In this document: positions 31,028 through 44,289 of the stretch, one piece after another
Layout: every line of letters begins with the position of its first letter
Position numbering within the stretch: position 1 is the stretch's first letter
NCBI GenBank assembly: GCA_014058105.1
Contig: JACGCM010002205.1
Span: 3,596,001 to 3,660,000, forward strand
Length of the DNA stretch: 64,000 nt
DNA from: Kingdonia uniflora
Taxonomy: Eukaryota; Streptophyta; Magnoliopsida; Ranunculales; Circaeasteraceae
Reading direction: 5' to 3'
Made by a program: the position numbers and the translations under genes
Notes under the pieces: generated by a model
Seen by the model: the letters and a program-made list of their open reading frames with translations, nothing else
Database searches by the model: none
What the model was told of the DNA's origin: nothing

Positions 31028-34000
31028 TTAATAAGCGAAATGAGATACAAAAGTAGTACCATCCTCCTCTAGAGATGGAGATAACCATTCTGGAGGAGAA
31101 TCATACCAAGTCCAACTAGTCGAGTCGTCCGTGGGTCGACTAGCTATAAAATGAGCTACAGAGTTAGCGTTCCGCGACACATAATTAAAACAAATATTAA
31201 GAGAATAGTCCAACAATGTCAGGCAATCCTGTAAGATAGCCTTCGTGGTCCAGGAAATGTTCGGGCCTCCAGTTTTACAAAAAGAGAAGATGACTTCCGT
31301 ATCTGTCTCGATGATAGTCTTCGTTTGTCCTCTTTCTCGTGCCCACTGAATGCCTGCCAAAAATGCTACTGCTTCCCGCTCTTCCGCGGAGGCAAATCTG
31401 CGAGAAGAAACTCGGGCTGCACCAAATACATTGTTAGAGTCACTGATAACTAGACCAATGCAATTGAAATATTTATTTTTGCAGAAAGATGCATCCACAT
31501 TTATTTTTTCCCAGCCGAAGGCTGGTTTTCCCCAGGGAACCTTGATAGATATCCGTTCATTACGAAAAACCGGTTCATTAGCAATAATTTTATTAATGGT
31601 CCACGAAATTCGGAGGGGATCCGGAATAGTATTTTGAAAAGTCCAGGCACAACGCGTCTTTTAAGATAACCAGTAAAGAGAGAAGATGATTGTAGTCCAG
31701 GTAGCCCGTTCAATCGGCCAGTCCGTCGGAGGCAAAAGCCACATCTCAATCCATTCATGGACAGACAAAAGTTCAGCCTGGTGAAGTAAACTGTCAAGGG
31801 ATGTACCAAACCAGACTGCGTGGGTAAACGCACATTCCAGGAGAAAGTGATGGAGAGTCTCCAAAGGGGCAAGACACAGAGGGCACGAAGTATCAGTAAA
31901 CGCAAGGTGGACCGCGATCTTCTCCAAGCACAGGATCATATCGCGAAAGCATTTCCATGCAAACATCTGAGCCCGAGGAGACGCCTTATTCTTCTAGAAG
32001 CGTAAGAGAAATGAGGGGGTTCCCATAATCGACTCCATATGTGAGCCAGACATGAGAGCCGATAGGTAGACTTAATGGAGAACTTCTCATCTTTTGATGG
32101 GTTCCATTTTAGTTCATCCAAGTTACCTTCACGAGGAATGTAAATATGAGAGATAAGGGTAGCCGAGGTATCATCACACCAGGCTAAAAGTTCTTCGCAT
32201 CGCCAGGATCGACTAATCGGATCAATAAAATGGCTTACCCACGTTGGGCACTCCTCCATATCAATGCCAGGCCGAGGGATGGGTTTCCTACCCCCATTCG
32301 GAGGAATCCAAGGATCAGTTCAGAATCTAATCTGAGTCCCCGTTCGAGCTTGCCACATAGAATTAGCGTTGATAGTCGCAATCGAAGATTGGACACTTTG
32401 CCAAGTCCAAGATGAACCCGCTTTCTTTGGAGCTTGCAAGATATCGCAATTTGGAAAGTATTTAGCTTTCAGCACACGACCCCACAACTCGTTTGGCTTA
32501 TGATGTAGTCGCCACACTAATTTCGAGAGATGAGCTTTATTAGTTGCGCCTGCCTCCCGTATACCCAATCCTCCCTCGCGTTTCGGTCAGCAGACTTCCT
32601 TCCACTTTTTCAAGTAGAGAGGTTTCCAAGCATTTTTCCCTTTGCCCCACCAGAAGTAACGTTGGAGCCGGTTGATATTCTTACATGTTGATTGAAGGAG
32701 AGCGAAACAAGACATTTGGTACGTAGGAATAGCCAAGGTCACCGATTGAATAAGAATCGTTCTACCCACCTGTGAAAGTAGTTTCCCGCGCCACAATTGT
32801 AGACGGGAGGCAATGCGTTCTTCTATACGCTGGAAGGCCTGGGCTTTGGACCGGTGGAAAAACAAATTTGTACCCAGGTATCGTTCCTCGGTCGGCATAA
32901 TCCTAATCTTCAGATGGCGACTAATGATACAGCAGTGGCGATGAGGAAGGTTCTTACTGAAGAAAACTCCCAACTTAGCCAGGTTCAGTTCCTGACCCGT
33001 GGCTCCGCAAAATGAATCAAGGACATTCTTCAGTTCAAGAGCTTCAGTGATGTCCACCCGGCAGAATAACAAATAATCATCTACAAACAAAAGATGGGAA
33101 ACCGAAGGGGCTCGTCTAGACGCTTTAACACTATGAATGAGGTTAGCCAATTCCTTAGCCCCCAAAGCACGAGACAGGCCTTCCATCAGAATAATAAATA
33201 AAAAGGGGGAGAGAGGATCACCTTAACGGATATCCCTGAAGGGGGTAATGAGCCCATGGGTCGAGCCGCTGAGAAGAATCGAGTATCGCACCGTCGAAAT
33301 ACATTGTAGGATCTATTGACGCCAAATCGGACTGAAGCCCAAGTTTGCTAAAGTACTCATCAAGGTGCTCCACTCGATCCTATCGTAAGCTTTCGACATA
33401 TCCAGCTTGACTCCCATCAGACCTGTTCTTCCCTTTTTCCTGTTTCATAGTATGGATCAATTCGTGGGCAACCAGAACATTATCCAAAATCTGACGACCA
33501 CTAGCAAAGGCACCTTGAAAGGGGGATATAAACTTATCCAGAAGAGGCTTAAGCCGGGAGGAGAAGATTTTGGAAATGATTTTATAGATAACATTACAGA
33601 AGCTGATAGGGCGAAAATCACATGGGTACGCCTTAGACCCATTCTTGGGAATCATAACAACATGAGTAATGTTGATATGTGAGGGCATAAAACCCGTTTC
33701 AAAGAACGTAGAGACCAAGCGACAAATATCTGGCCAACCACCTCCCAGGAGTGTTAAAAGAATAGCGTCGGGAAGCCATCAGGACCCAGAGCTTTGTAGG
33801 GGCCAATGTTATCCAGAGCAACCTTAATATCCTCCAGAGTAACCGTACGAGTAAAGAGCCGATTATCCTCTTCTGTAATGCACGAACCAAATTTATGGAT
33901 GAACTCAGGAATGTCCACAGGATTGGATGTTTGAAAGTTACGGGCCATGCCACGGAGAAAGATTTGACAAATTTCGGATCCAAATCCCGCATTCGTCTTT

Positions 34001-35172
34001 AAGCTAGTCGATGAATTTTTTTTTCCGTTGGGAAAAGGTTTGCATATGAAAGAATTTTGTATTGCGATCGCCCTCGGTTAACTAGCTTACCCGAGACTTT
34101 TGACGCCAGAACATCTCTTCTCTTAATTGGGTTTCGTCAAGCTTTGCCAGCAATTCCTGTTCCCGGCATGTATTAGCATCCATATATGAAAGGGCCTGAG
34201 TGATAGAAATTTGTTTTTTTAACGCAAAAATCTTACTAGGGACATGACCAAAATTTTCTTGTTCCATGATCTAAGGCCAGTTTTCGTACAAGAGAGTTTT
34301 TATTTTACCATTTGGGTAGGGGAGCCAGATCCCGTCATTTACCAAAGGCCCTTTATCAAATGGGGGAAATATGGCTCCCGTATCCACATGGACTGAAAGC
34401 GAAAACATTTACCTAGTGAGTTCAATTTTGGATAAGTATCAAGGCAAAGAGGGGAGTGATCCGAACCCAAGGCAGGTAAATGAAAAACCTTTGCTGTTGG
34501 AAAAATAAACATCCACTCCACATTTGCCAAGCTTCGATCTAATCGCTCTTTAATGTTATATTTTCCCCGTTGTTTGTTGTTCTAGGTAAAAGGGTGACCC
34601 GAGATCCCAAGGTCAATGAGGTCAGCTTGTTGAGTAACCTCTCTGGCAAAGGCACTAGTCGCAGCGCGGAACGGTTTACCCCTCACTTTATCCGCACTCT
34701 TAAAAATTGTGTTAAAATCTCCTAAGATCAGCCAAGGCCCGGAGTACTCGTTCACCGTCGTTTCAACCAGGCGCCAACTTTCATTCCTATCCAGTTGATA
34801 GGGGATCCCATAAAAGAACGAGGTCATCCAGGGCGAGCCAGAAGGCTCATAGTAAAGCAGGACATTAATAATATACTTATTACAAAATATTACATCCAAA
34901 GAAATATTGTTTTTCCACATTATACAAATACCTCCTGACCTTCCCTGGATCCCAGAGGCCGATACATCAACCCAGTTCGGGTAATTAAGGTTACAAACTA
35001 AATCATGCATTTCCTCAGACGATCGTTTGGTTTCAGATAAAAAAATAATGTCCCTGTTAGAGGACCAGATCAGTTCTTTCAGGTGCCAAATTGCCTCAGG
35101 TCGACCAAAACCTTGGCAATTCCAAGATATAATGATCATAATGGCCCGGGTGGCCTCCGTGAAGCTACCCAA
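31028..35172 (-). pseudogene. LINE ORF2: endonuclease, RT, zf-RVT, RNase H (broken)
   Basis: The AP endonuclease reads MIIISWNCQGFGRPEAIWHL, IIFLSETKRS and WLILGDFNTIF (35172-34582). The RT reads YPCDFRPISFCNVIYK, FQGAFASGRQILDNV and the catalytic box LLFVDDYLLF (33080), with LGTNLFFHRSKAQA. zf-RVT reads CPLCLAPLETLHHFLLEC (about 31880). RNase H reads VDASFCKNKYFN, RFASAEEREAVAFLAG and IIETDTEVIFSF, then NSVAHFIASRP. Frame changes occur at about 34270-34000, 33390 and 32570, among others. The open pieces are long, which suggests a moderately recent insertion. Confidence 0.88.
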
Positions 35173-35204
35173 ACCCTAGAGAAACGGTCGAGAAGATATT
35201 ATGT

Positions 35205-36665
35205 GCGACGAATCCGAGAGTAAGACACAAAAGTAGGATTGCGAACCTGAAAGTGAGACGGGCGGCGAGAACCAGACGGAGGGAGCTGGAAATGTAAATG
35301 CGGATCTGCAAACTGAACAGACTGATCATTAGACCGTACATGTTGTCGTATCACCCTGGAGGTCGAAGCGAGTAAAGCACGTGAGGAAACCTGAACCTGT
35401 CGCTCCTGACGAGCAATCAGGCTCTCCAGTTCTCTAGTAGAAGAACCCATCGTCCCCACCAAACTTCCCCGTGGGAAAATGGTCGGCGGAATCCAAGGAT
35501 CTGCCGCAGGAATCTCTACCTGGTTCCTACCAAAATCCGGTTCCATGCCCTCGATCCAATCCTGTTCCCCTATGGTCATATTCCCGCCCATATTGACAGA
35601 TGAATCACCCCCGAGTTGGATCACAAATCATTCCTCCTCTATCATCACTCACCCTGATGTCTGACCTCTGATCAGGTATTCTAACGGATTGGCAGCTGGG
35701 TCCTCTTCCCCCAATCATCTGAACTCCTGTAGCCCCAAGAACACCCAAGTCAGGGAGACCTGCATACTCTGAGAACCCGTCTACCTCTCGTATCACGGTT
35801 CCTTCCGACGGGTCCTCCTCTGAAGAATCCAAAACAGTCCTGTCGATCGCTCCTCTCAAGGAAACCCAGAACTGTTGATAAAGAGCATCTCTGGTAATCA
35901 GCCCCTTCCTTTTACCCTGTCTTCTATATCTGGACGAAGGTTCAACGAGATCAATCACCTTTCCCCGTGCAGATGTCCCGTGTAAGGTATGGGATCTAGG
36001 TGCGTCCCGTGCTGACGCCGCTCGCCCTAGGCTGGGAGCCCGTCGTGGAATCTCAGGCTAAAATAAAGCAACATTCAAGTTCCTCGTTCCAACTTGTTCT
36101 ATCTCTGGGATCACTGTGCACCTCGGTTCCCTTATGACCCATTGTAAAATACTTAGTACAAAAGTTCACTGGGTCCCTTCATACTAGATATCCACCGTAA
36201 TTTGATAATTTTTAACCTCTGCCCAGATAGCTGGGAAAGGCCCCGTAAATATCCATAACGATCCTAGCTCGATATCCATTTTTTGTGACCCTCAAGTTTC
36301 CTCGATTCGGTTCGGTCGTACGCACAAGTCCAAATATTGACCAAATTCACATAGGAAAGCTGGAGGGACGTAAAAAGGGTCTGGGACATTAGAAGTAACC
36401 CAGAAGGGAACATACTTGAAAATCAGAGGTTCTATAGGTGTTCTAGCTTCATACATCATAGAATAATAGTGTGGCCATAAGGAGTCCACGGCTGGTTAAG
36501 CAGTACATAATTATGATCAAAAACTGATCTAAATTTAAACAAGTACATTTTAACGTTCACAATCCGTTCGAAAATCTGAACATTTTCAGAAGTCTCCATA
36601 GACCAGAAGCTTTTTAGGGCCGCCACTAACTTCGAGAAACTTTGTCCAGTTTCGAAGGACATCAT
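35205..36665 (-). pseudogene. LINE ORF1: DUF4283-like plus CCHC knuckle, broken
   Basis: It begins MMSFETGQSFSKLVAALKSF (36665). ENVQIFERIVNVKMYLFKFR and NQPWTPYGHTIIL resemble the DUF4283 fold of plant retroelements. A degenerate knuckle (FTMGHKGTEVH) follows near 36140. The tail 35958-35199 is a Ser/Gly/Arg-rich region (IDLVEPSSRYRRQGKRKGL ...). It would bind LINE RNA. Several frames are needed to read it. Confidence 0.65.
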
Positions 36666-36700
36666 GCCGATTAGGGTGTATTTCCTTTTTTCTTCCTCTT

Positions 36701-38375
36701 ATATAATGATGTTTGGCCATATCTTCACATAAATTGCCCCTGCAGTTTTTTAACTGAGTTTCTCCATGCTATTAACAAAATCGAGATTGTCATTATTCGA
36801 TGTCATTACCCCAGAGAAACGAAAACAAATCCTCCTTCTACTAAAACGAAGCCAAAATTTCATCCCCCTAGTCCCACCACAAACCAAATGCCACTCACGT
36901 AAAATCAGACAATCACAGTACGTAAGATCAAAGGAAGCAAAACAAACTAAAAACCAACAAATTATCAAGCACAAGCAACAGTCAAAATTGAGGAAGCCAA
37001 TCGAAACCCACCAAAGTAACCGTTCACAGATTCCTGTGCATAAACCCCGAATGGAAAGAAGCACTAGTATCCCCTGTCCCCAAGGAAAGCTCTGCACCAA
37101 CTCAGGTCAGCCGGAGCACAGGAAACACGTCTCACCTTGCCTTCTTCCGGTAGTGAAACGATTAGCCAAACATAAGTTGAGAACATAACCCGCAACACCC
37201 CATGAAGACCAACAAGAGAAAATAAAGGACACATATGAGATTACACATAGAGAAAGGTTGTTCGTCAAGACCACAACCAGAGTGAAGGAATTGTTTTTTT
37301 TTACACCTCTTTTACATTATTAATTCACTTTTGACAGCAGTAAAAACGTCAATCACACGTATAAATAATATCTCGCATTCAATGCGAAGCGGCCAAAACA
37401 AAAGATTAGATGGATGCGTTCGTCAGCACTTAGCTCACATAAAAAAAATTGTTCAAAGTTACCCAGCTGGCTCCACGAAAATAACCCGAATGAAAAATCC
37501 ACAAAAGCTCGGGTCACCACTGGATAGCAGACAACAGGCCCTGTTTCTGTTACAGCCCAGCCCAGCCCAGCCCAAGCAGACTTTAAAAGAAAACCAGACC
37601 CACCAAACCAATCCCTGTCCACGTCAGCAAAATCCAGCCCAAATAAAGCAAAACAAGCTGAGAAAAAACAAACTCCCCATTTCAAACCCAAGCCCAACCT
37701 TTCGGATGCTAAGCCCAGCCTGTTTGATATCTGCTAATTGATTTCCTTTTTTCTTTTTTTTGTGAAACCCTCCTGTTTGATCGAACAAATCAACTCCCAA
37801 TTAAAAATTCCACTTCCTCAATCTTGTAGCTGTTCACTTCCCGACCCACCTTACCATTCCACGGGCATCCAACCGTCCGGTATCGCTGCCGTCACACCTG
37901 AAAATGAAACACAATCAAGGAGAGAAGCAACTGATTCAGAGAATCACAAGATAAAATAAGAGAAAACAGATGATCAAAGAAGAAGAGAATGGAGAAAATG
38001 AAAGTACTGGTCAAGATCACTGAAGCCGAGATCAGATAGGTTCTACCTCCACACTCTCACAATCGCAGGCAGCCCAAACGCCTAAACAAATCACCAAATC
38101 ATAAACACGAAGTCTAAAGAATTAGTATGAACATGAAGGAGATGATCCTCAGGGATAGAATGGAGATGAGAGGGAATTAAACCCCTTTAATTTATATGCC
38201 AAATTGTTGTTAGAGCTCTCAGATCTACTTTCTCATACTAGGAAACCTCTCTCTCTCTCTAACTTTCTCTCTCTACCCTCTTCCCTAAAATCCGGACTCT
38301 CTCTCTAGAAGTCCCCATACATCCCTTAAAGACCGATTAGATCTTAGCCTGGAAAATGCGGAGTAGATGTTAATT
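36701..38375 (-). other. Probable LINE 5' UTR / flank
   Basis: No protein family recognised. The plus frames at 36766-37188 and 37331-37741 are basic, low-complexity and lack motifs. On the minus strand the region starts with a GA-rich run (38260-38230 reversed) and TTTG-rich text, like plant L1 5' UTRs, but no second copy allows a boundary. Confidence 0.4.
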
Positions 38376-40075
38376 TTTCCAAATGACCTCGGCTATTCCT
38401 ACGTACCAAATGTTTTGTTTCGCCCTCCCTCAATCCACATGTAAGAATATCAACCGACTCCAACATGACTTCTGGTGGGGCAAAGGGAAAGATGCTCGGA
38501 AACCTCTCTACCTAAAAAAGTGGAAGGAAGTCTGTCGACCGAAACGTGAGGGAGGATTGGGTATTCGGGAGGCAGGAACAACTAATAAAGCTCATCTCTC
38601 GAAATTAGTGTGGTGACTACATCATAAGCCAAACGAGTTGTGGGGTCGTGTACTGAAAGCTAAATACTTTCCAAACTGCGATATCTTGCAAGCTCCAAAG
38701 AATGCGGGTTCATCTTGAACTTGGCAAAGTGTCCAATCTTCGATTGCAACTATCAACGCTAATTCTAGGTGGCAAGTTTGAACGGGGACTCGGATTAGAT
38801 TCTGGACTGACCCTTGGATTCCCCCAGATGGGGGTAGGAAACCCATCCCCCGGCCTGACATTGATATGGAGGAGTGCCCGATGTGGGTGAGCCATTTTAT
38901 TGATCTGATTAGTCAATCCTGGCGATGCGAAGAACTTTTAGCCTGGTGTGATGATACCTCGGCTACCCTTATCTCTCATATTTACATCCCTCGTGAAGGT
39001 AACTTGGATGAACTAAAATGGAACCCATCAAAAGATGGGAAGTTCTCCATTAAGTCCACCTATCGGGGTCTTATGCCTGGCTCACATATGGAGCATTATG
39101 GGAACCCCCTCGTTTCTCTTACGCTTCTGGAAGAATAAGGCGTCTCCTCGGGCATAGATGTTTGCATGGAAATGATTTCGCGATATGATCCCGTGCCGGG
39201 AGAAGATCACAGTCTGCCTTGCATTAACTGATACTTCGTGCTCTCTGTGTCTTGCCCCTTTGGAGACAATCCATCACTTCCTCCTGGAATGTGCGTTTAC
39301 CCACGCAGTCTGGTTTGGTACATCCCTTGGCGGTTTACTTCACCAGACTGAACTTTTGTCTATCCATGAATGGATTGAAATGTGGCTTTTGCCTCCGACG
39401 GACTGGCGAATTGAACGGGCTACCTGGATTATAGTCACCTTCTCTCTTTACTGGTTATCTTGGAAGGCGCGCTGTGCCTGGACTTTTCAAAATACTATTT
39501 CGGATCTCCTCCGGATTTCACGGACTATTAATAAAATTATTGCTAATAAACCAGTTTTTTGTAATGAACAGATATCTATCAAGGTTCCCTGGGGAAAACC
39601 AGCCTCCGACTGGGAAAAAATAAATGTGGATGCCTCTTTCTGTAAAAATAAATGTTTCAATTACATTGGTCTGGTTATCCGTGACTTTAACAATATATTT
39701 GGTACAGCCCAAATTTCTTCCCGCAGATTTTTGGCAGGCATTCAGTGGGCACAAGAAAGAGGACAGACGAAGACTATCATCGAGGCAGATGCGGAAGCCA
39801 TCTTCTCTTTTTGTAAAACTGGAGGCGCGAACATTTCCTGGATTACAAAGGTAATCTTACAGGATTGCCTGACATTGTTGGACTCTTCTCTTAATATTTG
39901 TTTTAATTATGCGCCGTGGAGCGCTAACTCTGTAGCTCATTTTATAGCTAGTCGACCCACAGGTGACTCGATTAGTTGGACTTGGTATGATTTTCCTCCA
40001 GAATGGTTATCTCCATCTCTAGAGGAGGATGGTACTACTTTTGTATCTCATTTTGCTTATTAATATATGATATCA
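38376..40075 (+). mobile_element. 5'-truncated copy of the same LINE family, plus strand
   Basis: It starts inside the RT C-terminus and runs through zf-RVT (CSLCLAPLETIHHFLLEC) and RNase H (39620-40063), closely matching the minus-strand copy at 32755-31010. The two copies form an inverted pair of about 1.7 kb, with about 5.7 kb between. The 3' end stops after 'attaatatatg' without an A tail. RNase H has an in-frame deletion between SSRRF and LAGIQWA. Confidence 0.85.
38383..40063 (+). pseudogene. LINE ORF2 3' part, with RNase H deletion
   Basis: Reads TYQMFCFALPQSTCKNINRL, WWGKGKDARKPLYLKKWKEV and LGIREAGTTNKAHLSKLVW, then several frames, then the 292-codon open frame 39185-40063. The deletion relative to 31028-31498 removes FASAEEREAVAF-like residues, which carry the catalytic Glu of the RNase H fold. 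The rest, including VDASFCKN and IIEADAEAIFSF, remains. Confidence 0.85.
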
Positions 40076-40179
40076 ATGTGGGATCAAACTAATTTTTGGT
40101 TGGCATAGTAGTGTACGTAACGTTTCATCGATCATATTAAGGTTACAAGCTAATTCAAACTTATTTTCATCGTCAGTTA

Positions 40180-43100
40180 GCTCATGATCTTAAACTGGAT
40201 GATGGTATTCAGAAGGAATGATGGCCTCAGTGCCATAGGCAAGGAGGAATAAGGTATATCCAGTTGACTGTCGCGGAGTGGTACGATATGCCCACAGGAT
40301 ATGAGGTAGTTCTTGAACCCAATTCCTTTTTTTTATGTGAGTGAAGCCTTTATCTGAGTCCATCCATGATGGTTTTGTTGGTGATTTTAGCTTGGCCATT
40401 GCCTTGAGGATAGTAAGAATTAGATGGTGAGCGGATGATATTGTGTTGGTTGAGGAAGGCTACAATTTTTTTTCCAACAAATATGGGCCCGTTATCAATA
40501 CGAATTAGGTGGGGGCACCCAAACCAAGTGATGATGTGTTCCCAGATAAAAGAGATGACCTCTACTTCTCTTGCTCGACAGAGTGGAACTGCTTCTACCC
40601 ATTTTGAAAAATAATCGGTAGCTACGAGTAGGTGACGGCGGTTACCTAGAGAATTATGGAATTTACTGGGGAGATCGAGTGCCCATCTTTTGAAAGGCCA
40701 GAACACCTTGCTTGCATGGAGTTTTAGTGCAGGGGCGTATATCATGTGTCCATGTCTTTGGCAGGCGTTACATTTGCGTGAGTACTCCTTTGCTTGCTTG
40801 CGCATGATGGGTCAGAATACTTCTTGTATAATTGTTATATTTTCTAGTGGTTGACCTACGACATGGGATCCACAAGTCCCTTCATGTAATTCGTAGAGCA
40901 TTTCATTTGCTTTTGGTTTGGAGAGGCTCTTGAGGTAAATCCCCGTGACTAAAAGGCGGTATAGCATACCATTTTGATTTGTGTAGCGCTTTGAGTTGTT
41001 GATTAGCTAGTCGGTGCTCTTTTGGATCTGCTAGAAGTGGTCCGTCATAATTGTGGTCGATACCAAGGTAGACTAAGAAAGGCTTTCGTCAATCGTCATC
41101 TTCCCCTTTATCGCCCCCAGTGTTGATCGTGCATACAAAAATGTGATCAATGCTGGTGGTTGAAATGATTTCGATCTGGAGATATCGAGTTCTGTACCCA
41201 AGACCCCGACTAGATATGCCAAGGAATCAACGTGTCTATTTTTGCCTCGAGGAAGATATTCGAGAGTTGTTTTCGTGAACTTGCTCATCCTATCTGCAAC
41301 GAGGTCTGCATATTCAATCATCTTTCTATTATTCTTATATTGCTCAGAGTAATGGTGGACGATGAGTAGTAAATTTGCGTAAACTGAGAGTTCGGGTACA
41401 TCGAGCTCAAGAGCAAGGTCGAGTCCATGAATGAGAGCTTCTTATTCGGTGACATTATTTGGGGCCTCAAAATCTAAGCGAATCGAATTCTCAATTTTGT
41501 CATTGGAAGGGGTAATCAGTACGATTCTGATTCCTGACCCTGCGGGTTCTGCTGATCCATCCGTAAAAACTCTCTACCCTTTTATTGTAATCCATTCAGC
41601 TCGTTCGTCAAATGTTTTGGGGGGTAGATCTTCGGAAGTTTCTTCTACAAGGTCAGGGTCGTGTTCCTCCCACTCGGGATCTTCCACTGGAAAATTGCAA
41701 GAAAATTTGCAGCAGCCTGACCCTTTTTAGAATGACGTTGTTCGAACCTGATATCATGTTCTCCCAAACAAACTGACCACTGTTGTACTCTTCTTGAATT
41801 TTCTTTTTTGTATAGAATTTCTTGAAGTGGGTAGTTTGTCATGACTTGGACTGAATCACCTTGGAAGTAGTCCTTGAGTTTCTGCGAAGTGTAAACAAGA
41901 GTGAGAAGAAGTTTCTTAATTTTAAAGTACCTCATTTCCGCTGGAGTTGGGGGTTTTGCTGTTTTAGTAGACTGGTTTCTCAATTTTCCCTTTAAGGCAA
42001 ATGAGAACTGGGCTGAGTGAAGTATCTGTGACTGCTAGGTGGATAATCAGTTTATCATTATCTATTGGGGTGCTCATTATGGGAGACCTCCCCAAATAGG
42101 TTTTGAGATCCTGAAAAGCTGTTTCGCATTCTGGTGTCCATTTGACCTCTGTATTTGGTTAAACATTTCTTCGTTTGGTACAACCGTGGAGTAGTAGGAA
42201 TTGCCAACGACAACGGTCTGAGGATTTAGAATTGAAATGGTTGATAGCAACAATCTTGCCGACAAGTTTTTGAACGTCTTTCGTCATTTTTAGAGAAGAC
42301 ATGTCGAGGAGAGCTCAAATCTGATCTTGATCGGCATCAATCCCCTTCTTACTGATGAGGTGGCCTAAAAATTAGCCACAATGTACCCCGAATTGATACT
42401 TATCAGGGTTGAGACGCATCCTGTAAGATCGAAGAATGTTGAATATGGTGTTGAGATCTGAAATGTGGTTGGCTGACTGTATGCTCTTGCACAAAAGATT
42501 ATCGATGTAGACTTCAATGACTTTCCCGTGATGTACTATGAACATCGTAGTTATCAACCGTTGATATGTGGCACCCGTGTTTTTGAGTCATAAAGGCATG
42601 ACTTTGTAGCAATAAAGACCTCTTTTAGTGATGAAAATCGTCTTTTTTTGATCTTCTTCCAAAAGTGGAATCTAATTGTATTCAGAAATAACATCCATCA
42701 TAGATAGGAGGTCATGGCCTGCTGTGGAATTGAGGATCTGATGAATGTTGGAAAGTAGGAAACTGTCCTTTGGAGTATATTTATTCAGATCGGTAAAATC
42801 TACACAAACTCAAACTTTTCTGTTCTTCTTTGGGACAACAACAATATTGGATATCCAGTCTGGATTTTTGGCTTCTCGAATGAATCCCACTTTGATCAAT
42901 TTCTCGATCTCGGTGATAACTTCATCTCGAAGGCAAGGTGATAGTCGTCGTTGTTTATGTTTGACAGCCGTGGCGTTGATGTTGATGGCCAATTTGTGAC
43001 ATGCCTTGGCCGGATCAAGCCCAAGCATTTCTTTGAAAGACCACGTAAAAATGTCTCGATTTAGTTACAAGAACTGAATGAGAGCATCTTTTTTGTACTG

Positions 43101-43994
43101 AACCAGCTAAGTACCGATGATAGTATCTCTGCTAGGTTCATCAATGTTGACATATTCTATGGGCTCCTCCGTGGAAGGTTGATCGTTGAGGTGATCAGCT
43201 TCCTATAATTGCTATGCAGCAAATCTGTCAGAGGTATCTAGGATAGCAAAGACAGTACTTTCACAAGCTCGAGAAAGCTTTTGACTACCCTTGATCTCAT
43301 AGATACCATTATTGTGTTTGAATCGGAGTTCTTGACAATAGGTGGAAGCGATTGCTTCCATGTTGTGAATCCAGCGGCGGCCCATAATCTTGAGATAACG
43401 ATATTTGGCGTTGATGACATAGAATATGACATCAATGGTGGCTGGTCTTACAGTAATAGGTAAGATGATCTTGCCTACTCATTCTTCTTTAGAACTATTG
43501 AACCCATTGATATCGTTATCGCTCTGAATAACTTGGTCGGCCAATCCCATTTGATCGATAATGCTCTAAAATAGAATCTCAATACCGCTTCTAGTATCGA
43601 TCATCATTGTGTGCATGACGAACTTCTTCATTTTGAGCATTATTACTAATGCATCATGATGTGGAAATTTGACATGGCTAGTATCAAAATCTTCGAAGGA
43701 AATCCTAAGCCGGCGATTGCTTGACTCAGGTAGAAGCTTGGCTTCCTTGTTTCGAGGTGTGAGATCGTAGCATTCTGATAGTCTCCTGTACTTTGATTTG
43801 TAAGATTTGGTGATCTGGTTGATTTCGATCATGTTGTTGTGGTGCATATGGTAAAAATGTTTCTCCTCAGCTTGATTATCGACCTGAACAACTTCAAGCT
43901 GCTTCTTATAGTTACCATCTTTGTATGATTCTAGGTCGATAATATATTTGAACATCCGTCCCTCTTTAAAAATGCATTCAAGCAACCACTGCAA
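40180..43994 (-). pseudogene. Tat-like pol: PR, RT, RNase H, IN (broken)
   Basis: The protease-like MIDTRSGIEILF (43570) has Gly of Asp-Thr-Gly changed to Arg. The RT reads RRLSPCLRDEVITEIEKLI and NIVVVPKKNRKV; the YVDD box is VYIDNLLCKS (second Asp to Asn). RNase H ends ADRMSKFTKTTLEYLPRGKN. The integrase has KCNACQRHGH (zinc region), WALDLPSKFHN (Asp), LIRIDNGPIFV (Asp) and GQAKITNKTIM, where the catalytic Glu appears as Lys. C-terminal text reads LPHILWAYRTTPRQSTGYT. There are many stops. Three catalytic sites are lost, so the element is dead. Confidence 0.88.
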
Positions 43995-44289
43995 AACATA
44001 ACAACTGCCATTAGAATGATGGTTTACCTTATGATGCAGGAAGTATGGTCAATTGTCGATTGGTTTCAATGGTTGAGAGACGTGGTAGAACTTATCCTTC
44101 AAGAGTAGTAGAAAGATTATGGAGATTCGAACGTTCATCTTTGGGAGGATAGGTTTGGTTGGAGAACCACCTTTTTGAGGGTAGGTAGTGTTGCCCTTGG
44201 CGCGCTTCTGATCACCCTGATCCTCCTTTGGTTCAGTGTTTCGATCTATAAATGAACCTTTCATGGTGAGGATGGATTTAGTTGATTTA

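Larger units (their letters stand above)
31005..36700 (-). mobile_element. L1-type LINE, near full length, minus strand
   Basis: On the minus strand it reads ORF1 (36665-35205), ORF2 (35172-31028), then an A-rich tail (31010-30985, AAAAAAAATAAAAAAAATAT). Its 5' UTR may extend to about 38350, where a CT-rich stretch begins. The tail lies inside the copia gag fragment, so the LINE inserted there. Both ORFs have frameshifts and stops. No target duplication was found because the 5' boundary is unclear. Confidence 0.8.

Noticed and set aside
36766..37741. Two basic plus-strand frames of about 140 aa
   Set aside because: Low-complexity Lys/Gln/Pro text opposite the LINE 5' region; no motif, no transcript signals.
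40350..43994. Tat-like pol as a working polyprotein
   Set aside because: Protease DTG, RT YVDD and integrase Glu are all changed and many stops interrupt it.
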